The position numbers were made by a program, and so were the translations under genes. A stretch of DNA of 64,000 nucleotides from Cyrtodaria siliqua (Eukaryota > Mollusca > Bivalvia > Adapedonta > Hiatellidae), in NCBI GenBank assembly GCA_037043455.1, contig JAWPHD010000236.1, positions 372,001 through 436,000 on the forward strand, written 5' to 3'. Numbering within the stretch: position 1 is the stretch's first letter; the number at the start of each line of letters is the position of its first letter. Shown here in pieces: positions 10,140 through 21,254 of the stretch. The notes beneath the pieces were generated by a model. It saw nothing but the letters and a program-made list of their open reading frames with translations, made no database searches and was not told the DNA's origin.

Positions 10140-10677
10140 ATAAAACACCATTCAAGCAAACTAACAAACATATTGCTTTAGGGTCGTATTGTTTAAATTA
10201 AATATTCTACAACATTCGCGATAGATTGTGGCTTTTCTGTTCAATCCGATATATGTCCATTGTTGGTATATGTAAGTCCTGCATGTGCAATTGTGTGTAA
10301 CAATTTTAGGTTTGGCTTGAAAAGGCTCACTCTTATCTTTTAATAATGAAGGATGACTACAGTTTATCTTTTTTATGCAGTCGGTTATGCATAACACAAT
10401 TTATTGGGTGATACAGAAGTAATGTTTCGCATGCGCATCAGAATACAAATTGTTTGCGATAGCGGTTGGGCAGCGAGTTAGTCAGTTCACCTGTTTGTTT
10501 TCTTTTTATATTTTATTTGAATAAACAAATGAAATATGAAAATGTTCATATCTGTGCACCAAACGTTTAAATTAAATGTATTGCGCTGTTTTCCGCATGG
10601 TGTAGTCGTTGAACTTTTCCCATTAATTAATAAATACTGAAAAGTGGATAACACAAACAAAAGATCAAAGTACCAAA
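10140..10677. other. No feature seen
   Basis: AT-rich sequence. No supported gene, RNA or repeat. Confidence 0.4.
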
Positions 10678-10745
10678 TCGGTTTTATTGAGACTGATCAT
10701 GAATTTAATATATTGTTGAAACACCTCTCACGCTCCATAGCACCG
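10678..10745 (-). repeat. Diverged fragment of repeat R3
   Basis: CGGTTTTATTGAGACTGATCATGA resembles the segment at 15,085-15,110 of repeat R3. The rest has drifted. Confidence 0.35.
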
Positions 10746-11400
10746 GCTTAAGCGATATTCTACCTTAAAGGCACATATATTGGACTTGATTATCACAAAG
10801 GACCAGTAAGTAATAACACCACTGATTTGGAGTCGGGGCAACCTTTCGCGGCTACCAGACAGCACTAAACAAACGCTAAGATGACGCAAAAGTCCAGTAA
10901 GAAAGTAGCATTCACAGAGCTCAATCATCCAAAAATACGCATTACAATACGTTATAAAATACTAATTAAAATACGCATTAAAACAAACAACAACTACAAG
11001 GGTAAGAAGAAGCACAGTAGACCTCTCGACAAACATAAACAGGTTCCAACTCTGTGAGAGGGGATGTAAACTAGATTGTATGCTGCGCCAAGCCTCATTC
11101 TTACGCTATTGCTATTCCCATTGAACCGGGCAGTGCAAATAAGGAAATTCCTGTCTATCTATATCTCCCAACAAACTAGACACCATTAATCAACAACATA
11201 GCATGCATTGTGTTAAGCAGACACTGGATGGTCTCACGTCATGACCTCCATCATGGTCATGTTGAGACAATACTAAAGGTGATTTTTGATTCCTAAAATA
11301 TATTTACTTGTACTTCAATATCCATATATTCGGGCTTGCTTTGATTACATTAGATTTATCAAGGTCGATTCCATTAGCAGGAAGCCGGTGAATATTATTA
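10746..11400. other. No feature seen
   Basis: Contains short AAATACGCATT-type repetitions (10,930-10,980), but no supported gene or element. Confidence 0.4.
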
Positions 11401-11541
11401 GTTATTAGGATTCTTGACAGGGGACATGGGCTCACATTCCCTGCCTGGAAATTATATTCACCCGAGCCGTTAGGCGAGGGGGAATATATATTTCCAGGCA
11501 GGGAATGTGAGCCCATGTTCCCTGTCAAGAATCCTAATAAC
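11401..11541. repeat. Long hairpin, 63-bp arms with 15-bp loop
   Basis: The arm 11,401-11,463 pairs with 11,479-11,541 with only a few mismatches. Both contain ACATGGGCTCACATTCCCTG or its complement. The loop is GAGCCGTTAGGCGAG. No flanking duplication was found. It could be a foldback transposon or a structured end of one. If transcribed it would make a near-perfect double-stranded RNA. Confidence 0.9.
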
Positions 11542-11926
11542 GAATTTGTCATACTTCAAAGTTGTAACCATTTATTTAAGAAAAAAACCCAGCCAAAACA
11601 AGATTTCATTTTTATTGCGCCAATTTCCCCGTAACGTGTCTCTAACTAGACGTTGTTTACTTTCGTGACGTCATCGCTCTAACGTCTTTAAATTTGGCTG
11701 ATTTTTTAAATAAAATAAACGTATTTTGTCACTATGTTAATGTTTTATTATCTGTAAAGTTGCAAAAAAAATACACTTACGATTATTTCAGACTTTTACA
11801 CACAGTGGAAAGCGCAGAAAAGCGATAGAAAGGAAACACTCGGCGGTTTCCAAAACGAATCGGCAACGTTATCGTCGCCATTTTGTTTTTGTGTATTGGA
11901 GTAATGGGGAATTCGTTTTATGTTCA

Positions 11927-11960
11927 CGTCTCGAGACGTAGACATGGGCTCATGTCTACG
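11927..11960. repeat. Two overlapping short palindromes
   Basis: CGTCTCGAGACG is a perfect 12-base palindrome. It runs into a second one whose arms CGTAGACATG and CATGTCTACG enclose GGCT. The core ACATGGGCTCA also occurs in the arms of the hairpin 400 bases upstream, so the two may belong to one element of about 560 bp. Confidence 0.7.
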
Positions 11961-13897
11961 GCGCATTGACCAATGAAATCCTGAGAATTTTCTTTGCAGT
12001 ATGACAAAATATGATGTTGTCTACCATGTTATATAACCCACATACTAATAAAAGAGGGTCAAACATATTAAAGACAGCGTTATAAGAACTGCAATTACCT
12101 CTATAATGACGTATTTTTCCTATTCCTGTTTGTCTACAATCATAAGGAACAATCACTCTATCCGTCGAACATCAAAACCACCATTGCATAATCGATAAGT
12201 TTCCAGACTTCAGGGAAAACACGCCAACTCGTATGTTTAGTACCCAACAAAGTAGGATGTGGGCGGATTCGCAAACTGATAGTTGGAAACAACTGCTATA
12301 TTATCAGTTTTCCTATCGTAGTCACTCCTCGACAAAACTGCTATAAATAATAACATGTGCATGAAAGAAACTTGGCATATCATATTTGATCTATAATTTA
12401 CAATTCATGGTCTACTGAAGGCATTGCTAATACACATGCAAATACAATCCAGTTTAGATCGAAATAAAAATGAAATAAAAAGTGAAATAAAGCTATCCTC
12501 ATGTTTGTGGTATTATTACAGACTTGTATATGGGTTAAGTAATTAATCACAATTTACATTGAGCTTTAAATAATATTACACGGGAGTACTATTTTCTTAT
12601 ACCATATTCAATGCGGATTACCAAGTATTTGCAAGAGATTTACAAGGTATTGTCTAATGCTTATATCAAGATTGCACTATTTTGAAATAAAATTTGTTTC
12701 AACCATGACAGCAATATTTCGAAATAAACAAATAAACCACGGAATAATAATAATGGCTATGTTTAGTTCAAGGTTTACCGTCTATATTTTTTACCTTGAA
12801 TATTTGTAATGCTGGCCATTGTTTCATGAACAATTACGTTTCATGATTAAACGATGGATTTTAGGGCCGTTTAATATAAATGAAATGCTTGACAATGTCA
12901 CCTTCAGTGGCGTGAATTTGTCGACAGTGTGTTTGCCAAATCGTGCCATTTATCTCTGGTGTGTTTCTATTTTTTTTAAAAATTAATCGGTGTTTAAATA
13001 GTTATCACGTTAACTCACTCCAAATACTAATTGTGTTTTATTGGATCTTAAATGAGTTCCAATTTCATATAAGATGTATGAAACGAGTAATAAATTATTT
13101 TAATTCAAATAAGTCATATCAAGTTTCATAAATCTTAATATATGGAATGGGAACGAGATTGAGATAATTTTTTATCACATAACATCACAGTCAACTATGA
13201 AATGGACATAAATCCGCCACGTTTTCAGACAAACATTACCGCCTAAACGTCATAAAATCACGTTCTTTGACGCCAAAACGTTATGTGACGTCATACCGTC
13301 GTGAAATACACAACGTTGGGTACTAAAATATTCGTGATTTAAATCTAAGCAAAAGGGCATGTAAATAATAAGTTTACGACATAGATCCGAATGAATTTAT
13401 AACAGTAAAAAAAAATTCTGTTAACAAAACCTATATATAATATATAAATGAACCTAGTGTTACAGATTTAATTTGTTTTATGCACAACCAATCAAAGTAA
13501 TTTCAGGTTGTATTACACAAGTTTAAATACAAAAGAATATGAAATAGATGTCCGACACTGCTTACCAGATACTGTTAATATACGACATCGTAAACTAGAG
13601 CATTTTCTTTTTGTTTCAATTAACTTTTTACAAATTGGACCTCTGATCAGAAAACTTAGATCCAACCGCGGATTTGTTCGTATATATCCTGTTTGTGCTT
13701 AATTGTTTAGGTCTAATAACCATAGATGCTTTTTTTCCTACGTGAATTGTGTATGTTCGGAGTTTAGTTTAAACATATTTCTTTTACATCGATTATAAAA
13801 CAATTTCTTGCAACTTATACTAATCAATCTCGATGGCTTCATGGATAGAAACAGAATTATGCAATATAGTTAAATTATCTTGCTTAAGGATAAATAA
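11961..13897. other. No gene seen; AT-rich
   Basis: Nearly 2 kb of AT-rich sequence with only short accidental open frames. AGTACCCAAC at about 12,239 and GTTGGGTACT at about 13,314 are inverted to each other, as are GGCGGATT (12,265) and AATCCGCC (13,211), which hints at a decayed element between them. The matches are too short to call. Confidence 0.4.
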
Positions 13898-14213
13898 CAT
13901 GGGCACGACGAGGATCGAATCCAAGTCCTCTGTATGATCTATCACCGGACCACGCATCGGGGTTCGTAAGTCGCATCAGTTGCTGATATTACACATTTAA
14001 ATAGCATGGGCACGACGAGGATCGAATCCAAGACCTCTGTATGATCTATCACCGGACCACGCATCGGGGTTCGTAAGTCGCATCAGTTGCTGATATTACA
14101 CATTTAAATAGCATGGGCACGACGAGGATCGAATCCAAGACCTCTGTATGATCTATCGCCGGACCACGCATCGGGGTTCGTAAGTCGCATCAGTTGCTGA
14201 TATTACACATTTA
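13898..14213 (-). repeat. 107-bp tandem repeat x3 with tRNA-like core
   Basis: Units start at 13,898, 14,005 and 14,112 and differ at only a few bases. Read on the minus strand, each unit holds an A-box-like TGGTCCGGTGATAGATCA and a B-box-like GGATTCGATCC at tRNA spacing. The D arm pairs (GGTC with GATC), but the acceptor and T arms do not. I read them as tandem copies of a tRNA-derived short element and not as tRNA genes. Each unit ends with the small hairpin ATCAG-TTG-CTGAT. Confidence 0.8.
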
Positions 14214-14517
14214 CGAAAAAGACGGGTTCACTTTTGGATAGGTTTACAAGCTGATGACATTTTATAAAATTGATTTTACATCCTTATGCACTTTTACTTT
14301 GAATTGAAAGGCAGTTTATTTCTGTGGATAATTGCTTTTCTCACGACAAAGCATCAGGGCAATCTGTTTCCTTACTCAGAAACTGGATGAGATAATTACT
14401 CTGCTAGCGACAATCGCCAAGAAGAAGCTGATAATTATAATAGTCAGAGTTTGCGTGCGCCAACTGATTAACGCTCTAAGCACGTTGTGTTGCAAACCTT
14501 CGCCACTCACTGCTGCG
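14214..14517. other. No feature seen
   Basis: No supported feature. The open frame from 14,332 has no recognisable content. Confidence 0.4.
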
Positions 14518-14600
14518 GGTTCTATTTGTGCGTGAGAATATGTCGATTCTTATGGATGGCGGGAGGTGTGCCGTACTAGTTCTAACCAGGAAAAGTGGGT
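14518..14600. repeat. Dispersed repeat pair, copy 2
   Basis: Partner of 10,020-10,135, sharing GTCGATTCTTA, GGATGGCGGGAGG and CCAGGAAAAG. Confidence 0.45.
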
Positions 14601-15020
14601 AGTCTGCATCCACCACAAAATATCTTATCGAAAAAGACCTTCAATTTAAATGTGTTGAAACTCAAAAGTCGTTTACTAAAGTTATATTTCAAGTGGAAAA
14701 TCCCTTATTGTTTAATAAACAAAGGCATTGACAGTATAATGCATGAATCAATTTTGCAAACTGTCGCTTATTATTGAAACAAACTGTTTTCTGCGAAAGC
14801 TGCATTTCCTGTTCGACTTTTATACTTATTTTTAAAAGTTGTAAATAATATTTAGTGAAATATCGAAAACAATTAAATTAGTCCCTTCTTAAACTGTATG
14901 AATTATATATATTTTGACATTTACATGGGCAATCAATATATTAAGATTATTTTGTTTTTTCTAAGTTTCAGTGTTCAACTCATCTGAGATCTTATTGAAA
15001 ATTCTACATTGGTACATATT
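14601..15020. other. No gene seen; one Penelope-tail scrap
   Basis: TTTCCTGTTCGACTTTTATACTTATTTT at about 14,806 is the last motif of the Penelope-like 3' tails, in isolation. Otherwise AT-rich and featureless. Confidence 0.4.
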
Positions 15021-15150
15021 AAAAAAGTATGAGAGTGGAACTTTGGAAACGGCCGAACACGACACTTACGAAATATTGCAGTCTCGGTTTGATTGAGACT
15101 GTTCATGATCTGTAGTGAAATATGCTAGCTACCGCTCACGCCCTCTAGCC
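15021..15150 (-). repeat. Dispersed repeat R3, minus copy
   Basis: Reverse complement of the main part of 26,771-26,966 and 31,422-31,620. Each copy holds two internal inverted repeats: GAGCGGTAG facing CTACCGCTC, and CAGTCTC facing GAGACTG. The structured, non-coding, dispersed pattern suggests a MITE or short retroposon. Confidence 0.8.
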
Positions 15151-15479
15151 AATTACTGTGTTCATGTCTAAACCTTGACATTTATTCAATAATTCAAGGG
15201 TCATAGCTCTCTTTTTTGTAATCACACATTATTATTCATAGGCTTTCTATATGTTTTAGTAATATAAATATTTTGATCAAGTTTTAAATATATATATGAA
15301 AGATAAAGGCCCTCAAGTTCTTAAAAGAAATGCATACTATAGAGTTTAAACAAGAATCAAGCCTGTCTTTATTTCAATCATGTATAGATGATTAATTAAC
15401 TTGTCCGAACTTGTATTCTTATACATGGCTTGGATTTCTTATACATCTGTATTTACACTGTCCCGTTTATTTGGATGAC
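15151..15479. other. No feature seen
   Basis: AT-rich, nothing supported. Confidence 0.4.
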
Positions 15480-15670
15480 AATAGGGTAAGAGTGAGTTTT
15501 TTGCCACTGGCCGTTCCAAGGCGGTAGCCCTACTGTCAACCCTTTTGTGTTTGTGGCGTCTTATCTTGCTTTTTATACATCTTTAAAGTTGCTCTTTGTT
15601 TCTGTTGTATTTGTTGTTGACTATCGTCCTTAAATACTACTTTTCCTGTTCGATGTTTATATCTATTTTG
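15480..15670 (+). mobile_element. 3' tail of a Penelope-like element
   Basis: Contains TTTTTTGCCACTGGCCGTT, GGCGGTAGCCCTACTGTCAA and the closing TTTCCTGTTCGATGTTTATA. No coding sequence is attached, as expected of a strongly 5'-truncated copy. Confidence 0.65.
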
Positions 15671-16589
15671 ACCAAATTTGATAAAGACTTAATTAAAGGT
15701 GTAGGAGCTAGAACGATTGCTAAAAGAGCGTTTGTTAGATAAATCAAGGCATCTAACCCAAGTATTTCTCGTAGAATACAAATACTTTCTTATATCTTAT
15801 TCAAGCTGTTATTAATAAAGATAGTTTGACCAAGTTTGGTAAAGAATTGATGAAAAACAAAAAGGCTACACTAGTAGCATCGTAGAAAAGACCAGTTTTA
15901 TTCCAACTTTATTATCTTATGTTTAATATCCAATAGTGTTGATTTTCTGAATGTGTCTAAGATTACATACATATAAAGAACCTTACACATTTAATAAGAT
16001 CATTTTCAAAATACGCTCGTCTGGCGTGATTATACACATATCTGAATACCTTCAGAGTTAGCGAAACTTCCTACTGGTAATTATCAGCTGATATGTGGTT
16101 AATATGAAGCCTATACGGTATTCTTTGTACGGCTTTGCCGAATTCAATTATGCGATGTCTGTTAACATCAAAGCTAATTCAATTTGACTGAATTAGAATT
16201 CAGGCTTTAAATAATGTATGTTCCATGCAAAAACAAAGCAGGTCGGCAAATTGATTTATTTTTTAATTCATTCTGACAACTAAGTATTGCATTTGCTTTG
16301 AAACAGCAATCTAGTGACAGATGCATGTCAACCGATACTTGGCATCTCATTCCACCTGGGTTTTGATTCTCCTCGTTGATCACAATATGTAACATGTTTA
16401 ATATAAAATATATTTTATCTCATCTTCCTCGGAGGTTGCTGTCCCAATATAACCTAATATGATGTATCAATGGAACGTAAAACCTCATTTCATTTATTCA
16501 TAAATGCAATGAACACATGTATAATAATATGAAATGAGTAACACTATATTTATGTGATGAATGATTTTATCTACAGCTCAGAAAATTTG
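15671..16589. other. No feature seen
   Basis: AT-rich, with no supported gene, RNA or repeat. Confidence 0.4.
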
Positions 16590-16672
16590 CCAGGTCAACG
16601 CCAGGACTCGAACCTGGATCTTTTTTTTGAAAGAAAAGCATGCTTCCTTACACTACAGAGATGCATCCCAAC
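16590..16672 (-). mobile_element. tRNA-like sequence, probably a relic
   Basis: On the minus strand there is a B box GGTTCGAGTCC with a perfect T-arm stem (CCAGG with CCTGG). Upstream of it, CTTTT-CTTTCAA-AAAA can form an anticodon-type arm with a T before a possible TTC anticodon. The A-box region (TGTAGTGTAAGGAAGC) is only loosely tRNA-like, and the acceptor ends do not pair. It is a decayed tRNA or a tRNA-derived element. Confidence 0.45.
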
Positions 16673-16934
16673 AGCACGAACTGAGTGTAAAAAAACTAGC
16701 CAAAATTACAAGTAACTTAGAGAAACTAATATAACCCACCACATAACGTCAAAATTACACAACAAACGCGTTTATCAAAATTCTATCCGGGTGTTCAGGG
16801 TATATAATAATGTATATATGCCGATTAAAACTATAGCTTTATTCACGGGTTCGTAAATTTCCCGTGACTGAATATGCGTATTTCCTCCAGCAAGAAGACT
16901 ATCAATGGCTGCCTCTTTACTTGTGAATGTACAT

Positions 16935-17022
16935 TTCTCGTAGCTAGGTGGGCGGGCGTGGCTCAGTGGCGCGGTGGACTTGAAACTGGAGGATCCGGTT
17001 TGAAGCCTCACAGGCGCCAATG
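16935..17022 (+). mobile_element. tRNA-like sequence, probably a short interspersed element
   Basis: GCGTGGCTCAGTGGCGCGG resembles an A box, and GGTTTGAAGCC follows at B-box spacing, with CTTGAAA where an anticodon loop would be. The stems are poor. It is more likely an element with a tRNA-like promoter than a tRNA gene. Confidence 0.4.
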
Positions 17023-17181
17023 AGTTTGATGGGTTCTTGGGGAAGCTACTTTCCCTTAGCGAGTCTGTCTAAAGCGAATATAAACAGGGTGGTATTGTGT
17101 ATCGGAGTATCTTCTACGAACATCTATCCACTGAGCATCGGCACGTTTAACAAACACTGAAATCTAATAATTAGTAAGATC

Positions 17182-17222
17182 GATTTCCGTAACCGTTAAA
17201 AACACTGTCTTACGGAAATCGA
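17182..17222. repeat. Short hairpin
   Basis: CGATTTCCGTAA faces TTACGGAAATCG across about 17 bases. It lies downstream of the tRNA-like sequence and has no known role. Confidence 0.7.
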
Positions 17223-17417
17223 CGTGGTAGTTTCCTTGTTTGGTGTCCTACGGAGATAACTGAATCAACATACGACGTCATCACACGACAACGTTATATA
17301 TAGGCAGATACAATAATAAAGGTTGCTTATGAGACTTTTTATGGAGCTCGGCATAGCCTCGCATCATATAATGTTATCCAACTCGTTTAATAAATTCGAT
17401 ATTAAACAGGCACAACA

Positions 17418-17658
17418 CTTCTGAATTGATAACTTCTAACCTCATTACAACTTCACGACGTACATGGTAATGACTTGTAAATTGATAACTTCTAATTATA
17501 CGACTTAAGAACTTCTAGCTTTATTTCTTAGTTTTGTAACGTAATCAGCACATAACCTTTTAGCTGATTGTATTCCAACTAGAGAGAGTCTAATTACAAA
17601 AGTTAGACTTCGTGAAGAGGAAAGTCAGGAAGTTAGAAGTAAGGACTTCAGAAGTCCC
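17418..17658. mobile_element. Possible MITE with imperfect inverted ends
   Basis: The left end ACTTCTGAATTGATAACTTC matches, with gaps, the reverse complement of the right end (ACTTCTGAAGTCCTTACTTC). AACTTCTA and its complement recur several times inside. Only one copy is in this window, so the call rests on the ends alone. Confidence 0.4.
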
Positions 17659-17659
17659 A

Positions 17660-18960
17660 CCAGGGCGAACCATAAACACTTTTTATCATTAAACTTGGAG
17701 CTGCCTACACGCATGGTTTTGGCAAGATCTAAATCGGATGTACATATGTTGATAACCGCTTCATCATTGCGTCGCACGATGTTGCACGATGTTGTTTCTG
17801 TTACAATTTCTCAATTTTCTCTACAAAGACATGTTTATTGAACAAGACTGTGAATAACTTCTCTAAGGAATTATTGAAATTCGTTTCTACGACGTATCGC
17901 ACTGTCAGATCTTGGATGACATTCAACCATTTATTATATCAAATGCTTATTTTTTCCAATTTGTCAGGAGGAATTTAAAATAAATTCAGAATTGCAAATA
18001 TTATAACGAAACACATTAAAATTTTACCAATTCCCGAAGTAGTTTCATAACAACAATGCAAATAATTTGGGGTTAGTGGCTAGTTTTAGTTTACGGATTG
18101 ATTGAAAAGAAATGCTTATGGCTTATTGTACACGTAAACCGATAACAACGTCTTACATGCTTAAGCATCTAATTTGTTTATTCAAGAATTTAATCTCTAA
18201 AACGGTCAGAAAGATCGTCTTTAAATATGACGCACAAGAAAAGAAATCATCTTCCACATTGTGGGATTTGCAAAGTGTTGCGTCTTCAAAAATAGCGGAT
18301 TTTGCAATAAAAGCACTATTAAGCTGATTCGAAAATTCTAAAAGGAGGGAAATATTTTTGTATTGGAAAAAGGAATAGCTGCTGCGAGATATTTATCTTT
18401 ATTTAATACTATCTGTAAGAAGCTCGTTATTTTAGTTATAGCATAGTAAACTGACTTCAAGTTGAACAATTTGATTTAAATTTTAGTAATAGTTTGTTTT
18501 TATACAAGAAATGCTGCTTGTGATATCAGATTTGTTTTAGAGATATTTGATTTTTGAATTTTCTATAATAAAAGTCGAAATTAAATGCTGTTTGTTACGA
18601 ATTTTACTGTTTTCGACAGTTTTACAGACAGCAGCACTGAAATGAAAATATACGACAACACGCTTTTGACGGTTTAATGCCACAATACCTGAACTGCGGC
18701 GGATTTTGCACTATTTCAGGGAAACGTTTGAGTTTCAACCATTGGGATTTGGTGCTCAAGCGAAATATACATATACAGTTTGTACACACATCATTGAAAC
18801 TTTGCTCTAAAGTAAGTACGTCAAGGCACTTCATGATGTTGTTATACTTGGGACTTCTTAGGTGCAAAACTGAATAAAAGCAGATATAACAGTAGAGCAT
18901 GCACTGTAGCATTCATTAGACAATCGAAAGCACGTATTGATACAAGCAACAATTACAAGA
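17660..18960. other. No gene seen
   Basis: AT-rich. The 71-codon frame at 18,112-18,327 and the overlapping frames at 18,622-18,912 show no recognisable domain, splice context or conservation, and I do not call them. Confidence 0.4.
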
Positions 18961-18964
18961 CTAA

Positions 18965-19560
18965 ATAAGAGGCAAGGTACGTGACATCACAAACATAAAC
19001 GGGCTGACAATAGAACGGTTAGTGGCAAAAAGGCCGCCTTGGGCTTCAAATCAGGTTCTGCGTTCAGGGGCTGCAGATTTCACACTTGCCCTACTGTCAC
19101 CCCAATAAAACAGGACAGTGAAAAAAAGAAAATAAGTATAAAAGTCGAACAAGAAATGCAGATTTCACAGACCACAGTAAACCAACCACAAAAACGCACA
19201 ATACAAACATGAATGACAACGTTACTAAGGAATAAAGGCGTATGAAGTCACAAACACAAAGGGTGCACCAAACCCCTAACTTACCCCACTGTCATCCCAA
19301 TAAAACGTAAATAAAGAAATCCCCGTCATGTACTTTTCTCTAACCTTCGAGGCGACATTAATAGGCAATATAAGTAAAACACAAAGATGCTTGTGTATAT
19401 ATAAATAAAAAATAAAAAAAGGCCTAGAAAGCCACAAAGAAGGTACTCATTGACTTGGCAGAAGCCAGTGCAACAAGAGAACAATCCATTGAGGGCACGA
19501 CAAGTCAAGATTGCAGACAAACATCAAACAACACCATCTTTTTGGGCTTTAGGTAGACGT
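18965..19560 (-). mobile_element. 3' tail of a Penelope-like element (minus copy)
   Basis: Read on the minus strand it carries the tail series seen elsewhere: CTTGACTTGTCGTGCC, TTGTTCTCTTGTTGCACTGG, TTTGTGGCTTTCTAGGC, then GCCACTAACCGTT and the closing CTTGTTCGACTTTTATACTTA. It lies downstream of the minus-strand reverse transcriptase relic that starts at 19,726, so it is the 3' end of that copy, interrupted by short rearrangements. Confidence 0.65.
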
Positions 19561-19725
19561 CATCATAGGGTCCACAGCATGTCCGCTCATCGCACAATTA
19601 AACAGGAAAGCATAGTGGCGAACTGAAAATGATAGGGTCATAACCTCTTCTGATAAACCTTTTAACAAGTTTAACAAATATAGTATGAAAGTGATTATGG
19701 CCAAGGATCTTACGATGTTTGTAAA

Positions 19726-20940
19726 TCACGTCACCATATAAGTCAGCTTGTGATAGTCCTTGTTGCAGAAGAGATGCTCAGGGTTACGATAACACACTTT
19801 TGCAAAGGTTTTACGAAGTTTATGGTAACGGTAGCCCTGATGGAGTAGCTTTTTAGTTATACAAAGATTACTAATATTAAAGTCCTCAACTCGAGTACAA
19901 GCTCTAGAAAAACGAATAAGTTGAGACACATAGACCCATAACAAGTTGCTTGGGGAACATCCCCATCTAAATATAATTAACAATATCAAAATTAAAATTA
20001 TCTCTTTTGTCATATATTTTGCTAATTATTTCACCATTTTCAATGGAGGGATGTAAATCGAGAAAAGAAACGTTAGTATCAGAAATATGAGCTTTGTTAA
20101 GTTCTTTAGGGTATATATTATAAACCATAGTAGAAAAGAAAGTGTTGTCAGTGTTCATTATGTCATCCAGATACCGAGAGGTGTCATTAAAGGTTTCAAT
20201 AGCATCTGCCTGTTTATCTAATGAAAGTCTACTCAACATGAACTCACTTTCATAGCAAAGTTAAAAACAAATCTGCGACAAGGGGTGCACAGTTTGCGCC
20301 AATAGGGATACCAACAACTTGTCTATATACGGTAGTTCCATACCTGACGAAAATATAATCTAATAGGAAGATGAGTGCTTCGCAAATTTCTTGGCGAGTC
20401 CACATAGTGTAATTGTCTATACTGCCGTTAGTAAAAAACGCTTTAATATTATTACAGGCCAAAATGTAGTATTTTCCCCAGCGAAGGTTTTTTGAATAAG
20501 AACAATAAGCTTTTCTTTGATAAGGTGATTTGGTAAAGTTGTATATAGTGTATAGATATCATAAGTGCTTATAAATGAAAGTTGGCGTTTATTGCAAATT
20601 TTACCAAGAACGTCTCCTGCATTTTTAATAGACCTAAACAAATTAATCCCAGAGTTTTCATAAGTTTTAGCACAATAGTGTTTAACGTGATCTTTAACGG
20701 CAGTAAGACAGGAAGTTAAAAGTTTGGAGATGTTTGTGGTGGTGCAGGCACTAGAATTCGAAATAAAGCGAGCCTTTACGGATTGTTATGTAATTTAGGC
20801 ACCCAGTACATAGTTGGCAGTTTGTTCAGCCTTGAAAGTATGCATCGAGTGATGTGTGTAACAACATCATTCTCAGTAGCTTGAACTGGAGTATACGAAT
20901 GAGCGCTACCGAGTTCCAGAGATAAAACATTGACGTTTGT
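19726..20940 (-). pseudogene. Penelope-like reverse transcriptase relic, minus copy
   Basis: Reverse transcriptase broken into at least four frames. From N to C on the minus strand: a WVPKLHN-type motif near 20,800; STYDIYTLYTTLPNHL (about 20,530); VGIPIGANCAPLVADLFL (about 20,290); the catalytic SRYLDDIMN box (about 20,180); FLDLHPSIENGEI; and HQGYRYHKLRKTF near the end (about 19,830). RYLDD supplies the paired aspartates of the active site. Frameshifts separate all parts, so it is dead. The motif set fits Penelope-like elements of aquatic invertebrates; the assignment to Penelope as against another non-LTR group is from memory of the family. It abuts a plus-strand copy head to head at about 20,937. 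Confidence 0.7.
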
Positions 20941-21190
20941 TTGTTTTAGTTCCTGCTGATAAAGCAGCTAATAATATAATTATTGTTCCACACTGCCATT
21001 ACGTGACTGTTTACGGGAGTACTAATTCGTATACTCCATTGCAATCTACTGAAGATAATGTTGTTTCGACGCATATCACTCAGTGCAAGATGTCCAAGGC
21101 TGGAATAGACGAAAAGTAAAACAGACGTTCAACGATGTATTGGATTCCCAAATTACACAAACAACCATATATAGTCCGGTTTTATTTCCA
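20937..21190 (+). pseudogene. Penelope-like N-terminal fragment, plus copy 1
   Basis: It begins FVLVPADKAANN, a motif near the N terminus of these reverse transcriptases, continues to STHITQCKMSKAGIDEK, and then (after a stop and frame change) MYWIPKLHKQPY. It breaks off near 21,190, and the same region restarts about 290 bases on. Here the element is therefore partially duplicated in tandem. Confidence 0.65.
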
Positions 21191-21254
21191 ATTCTAGTTC
21201 TTGCACCACTACAAATATGTATTAATTATATTATTAGCTGCTTTATCAGAGAAA

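Noticed and set aside
12239..13325. Transposon between short inverted words (AGTACCCAAC and GTTGGGTACT)
   Set aside because: The matches are only about 10 bases and the order of neighbouring words is not mirrored consistently.
18112..18327. 71-codon open frame with basic residues
   Set aside because: No homology recognised, no upstream signals, and no copy elsewhere in the window to test conservation.
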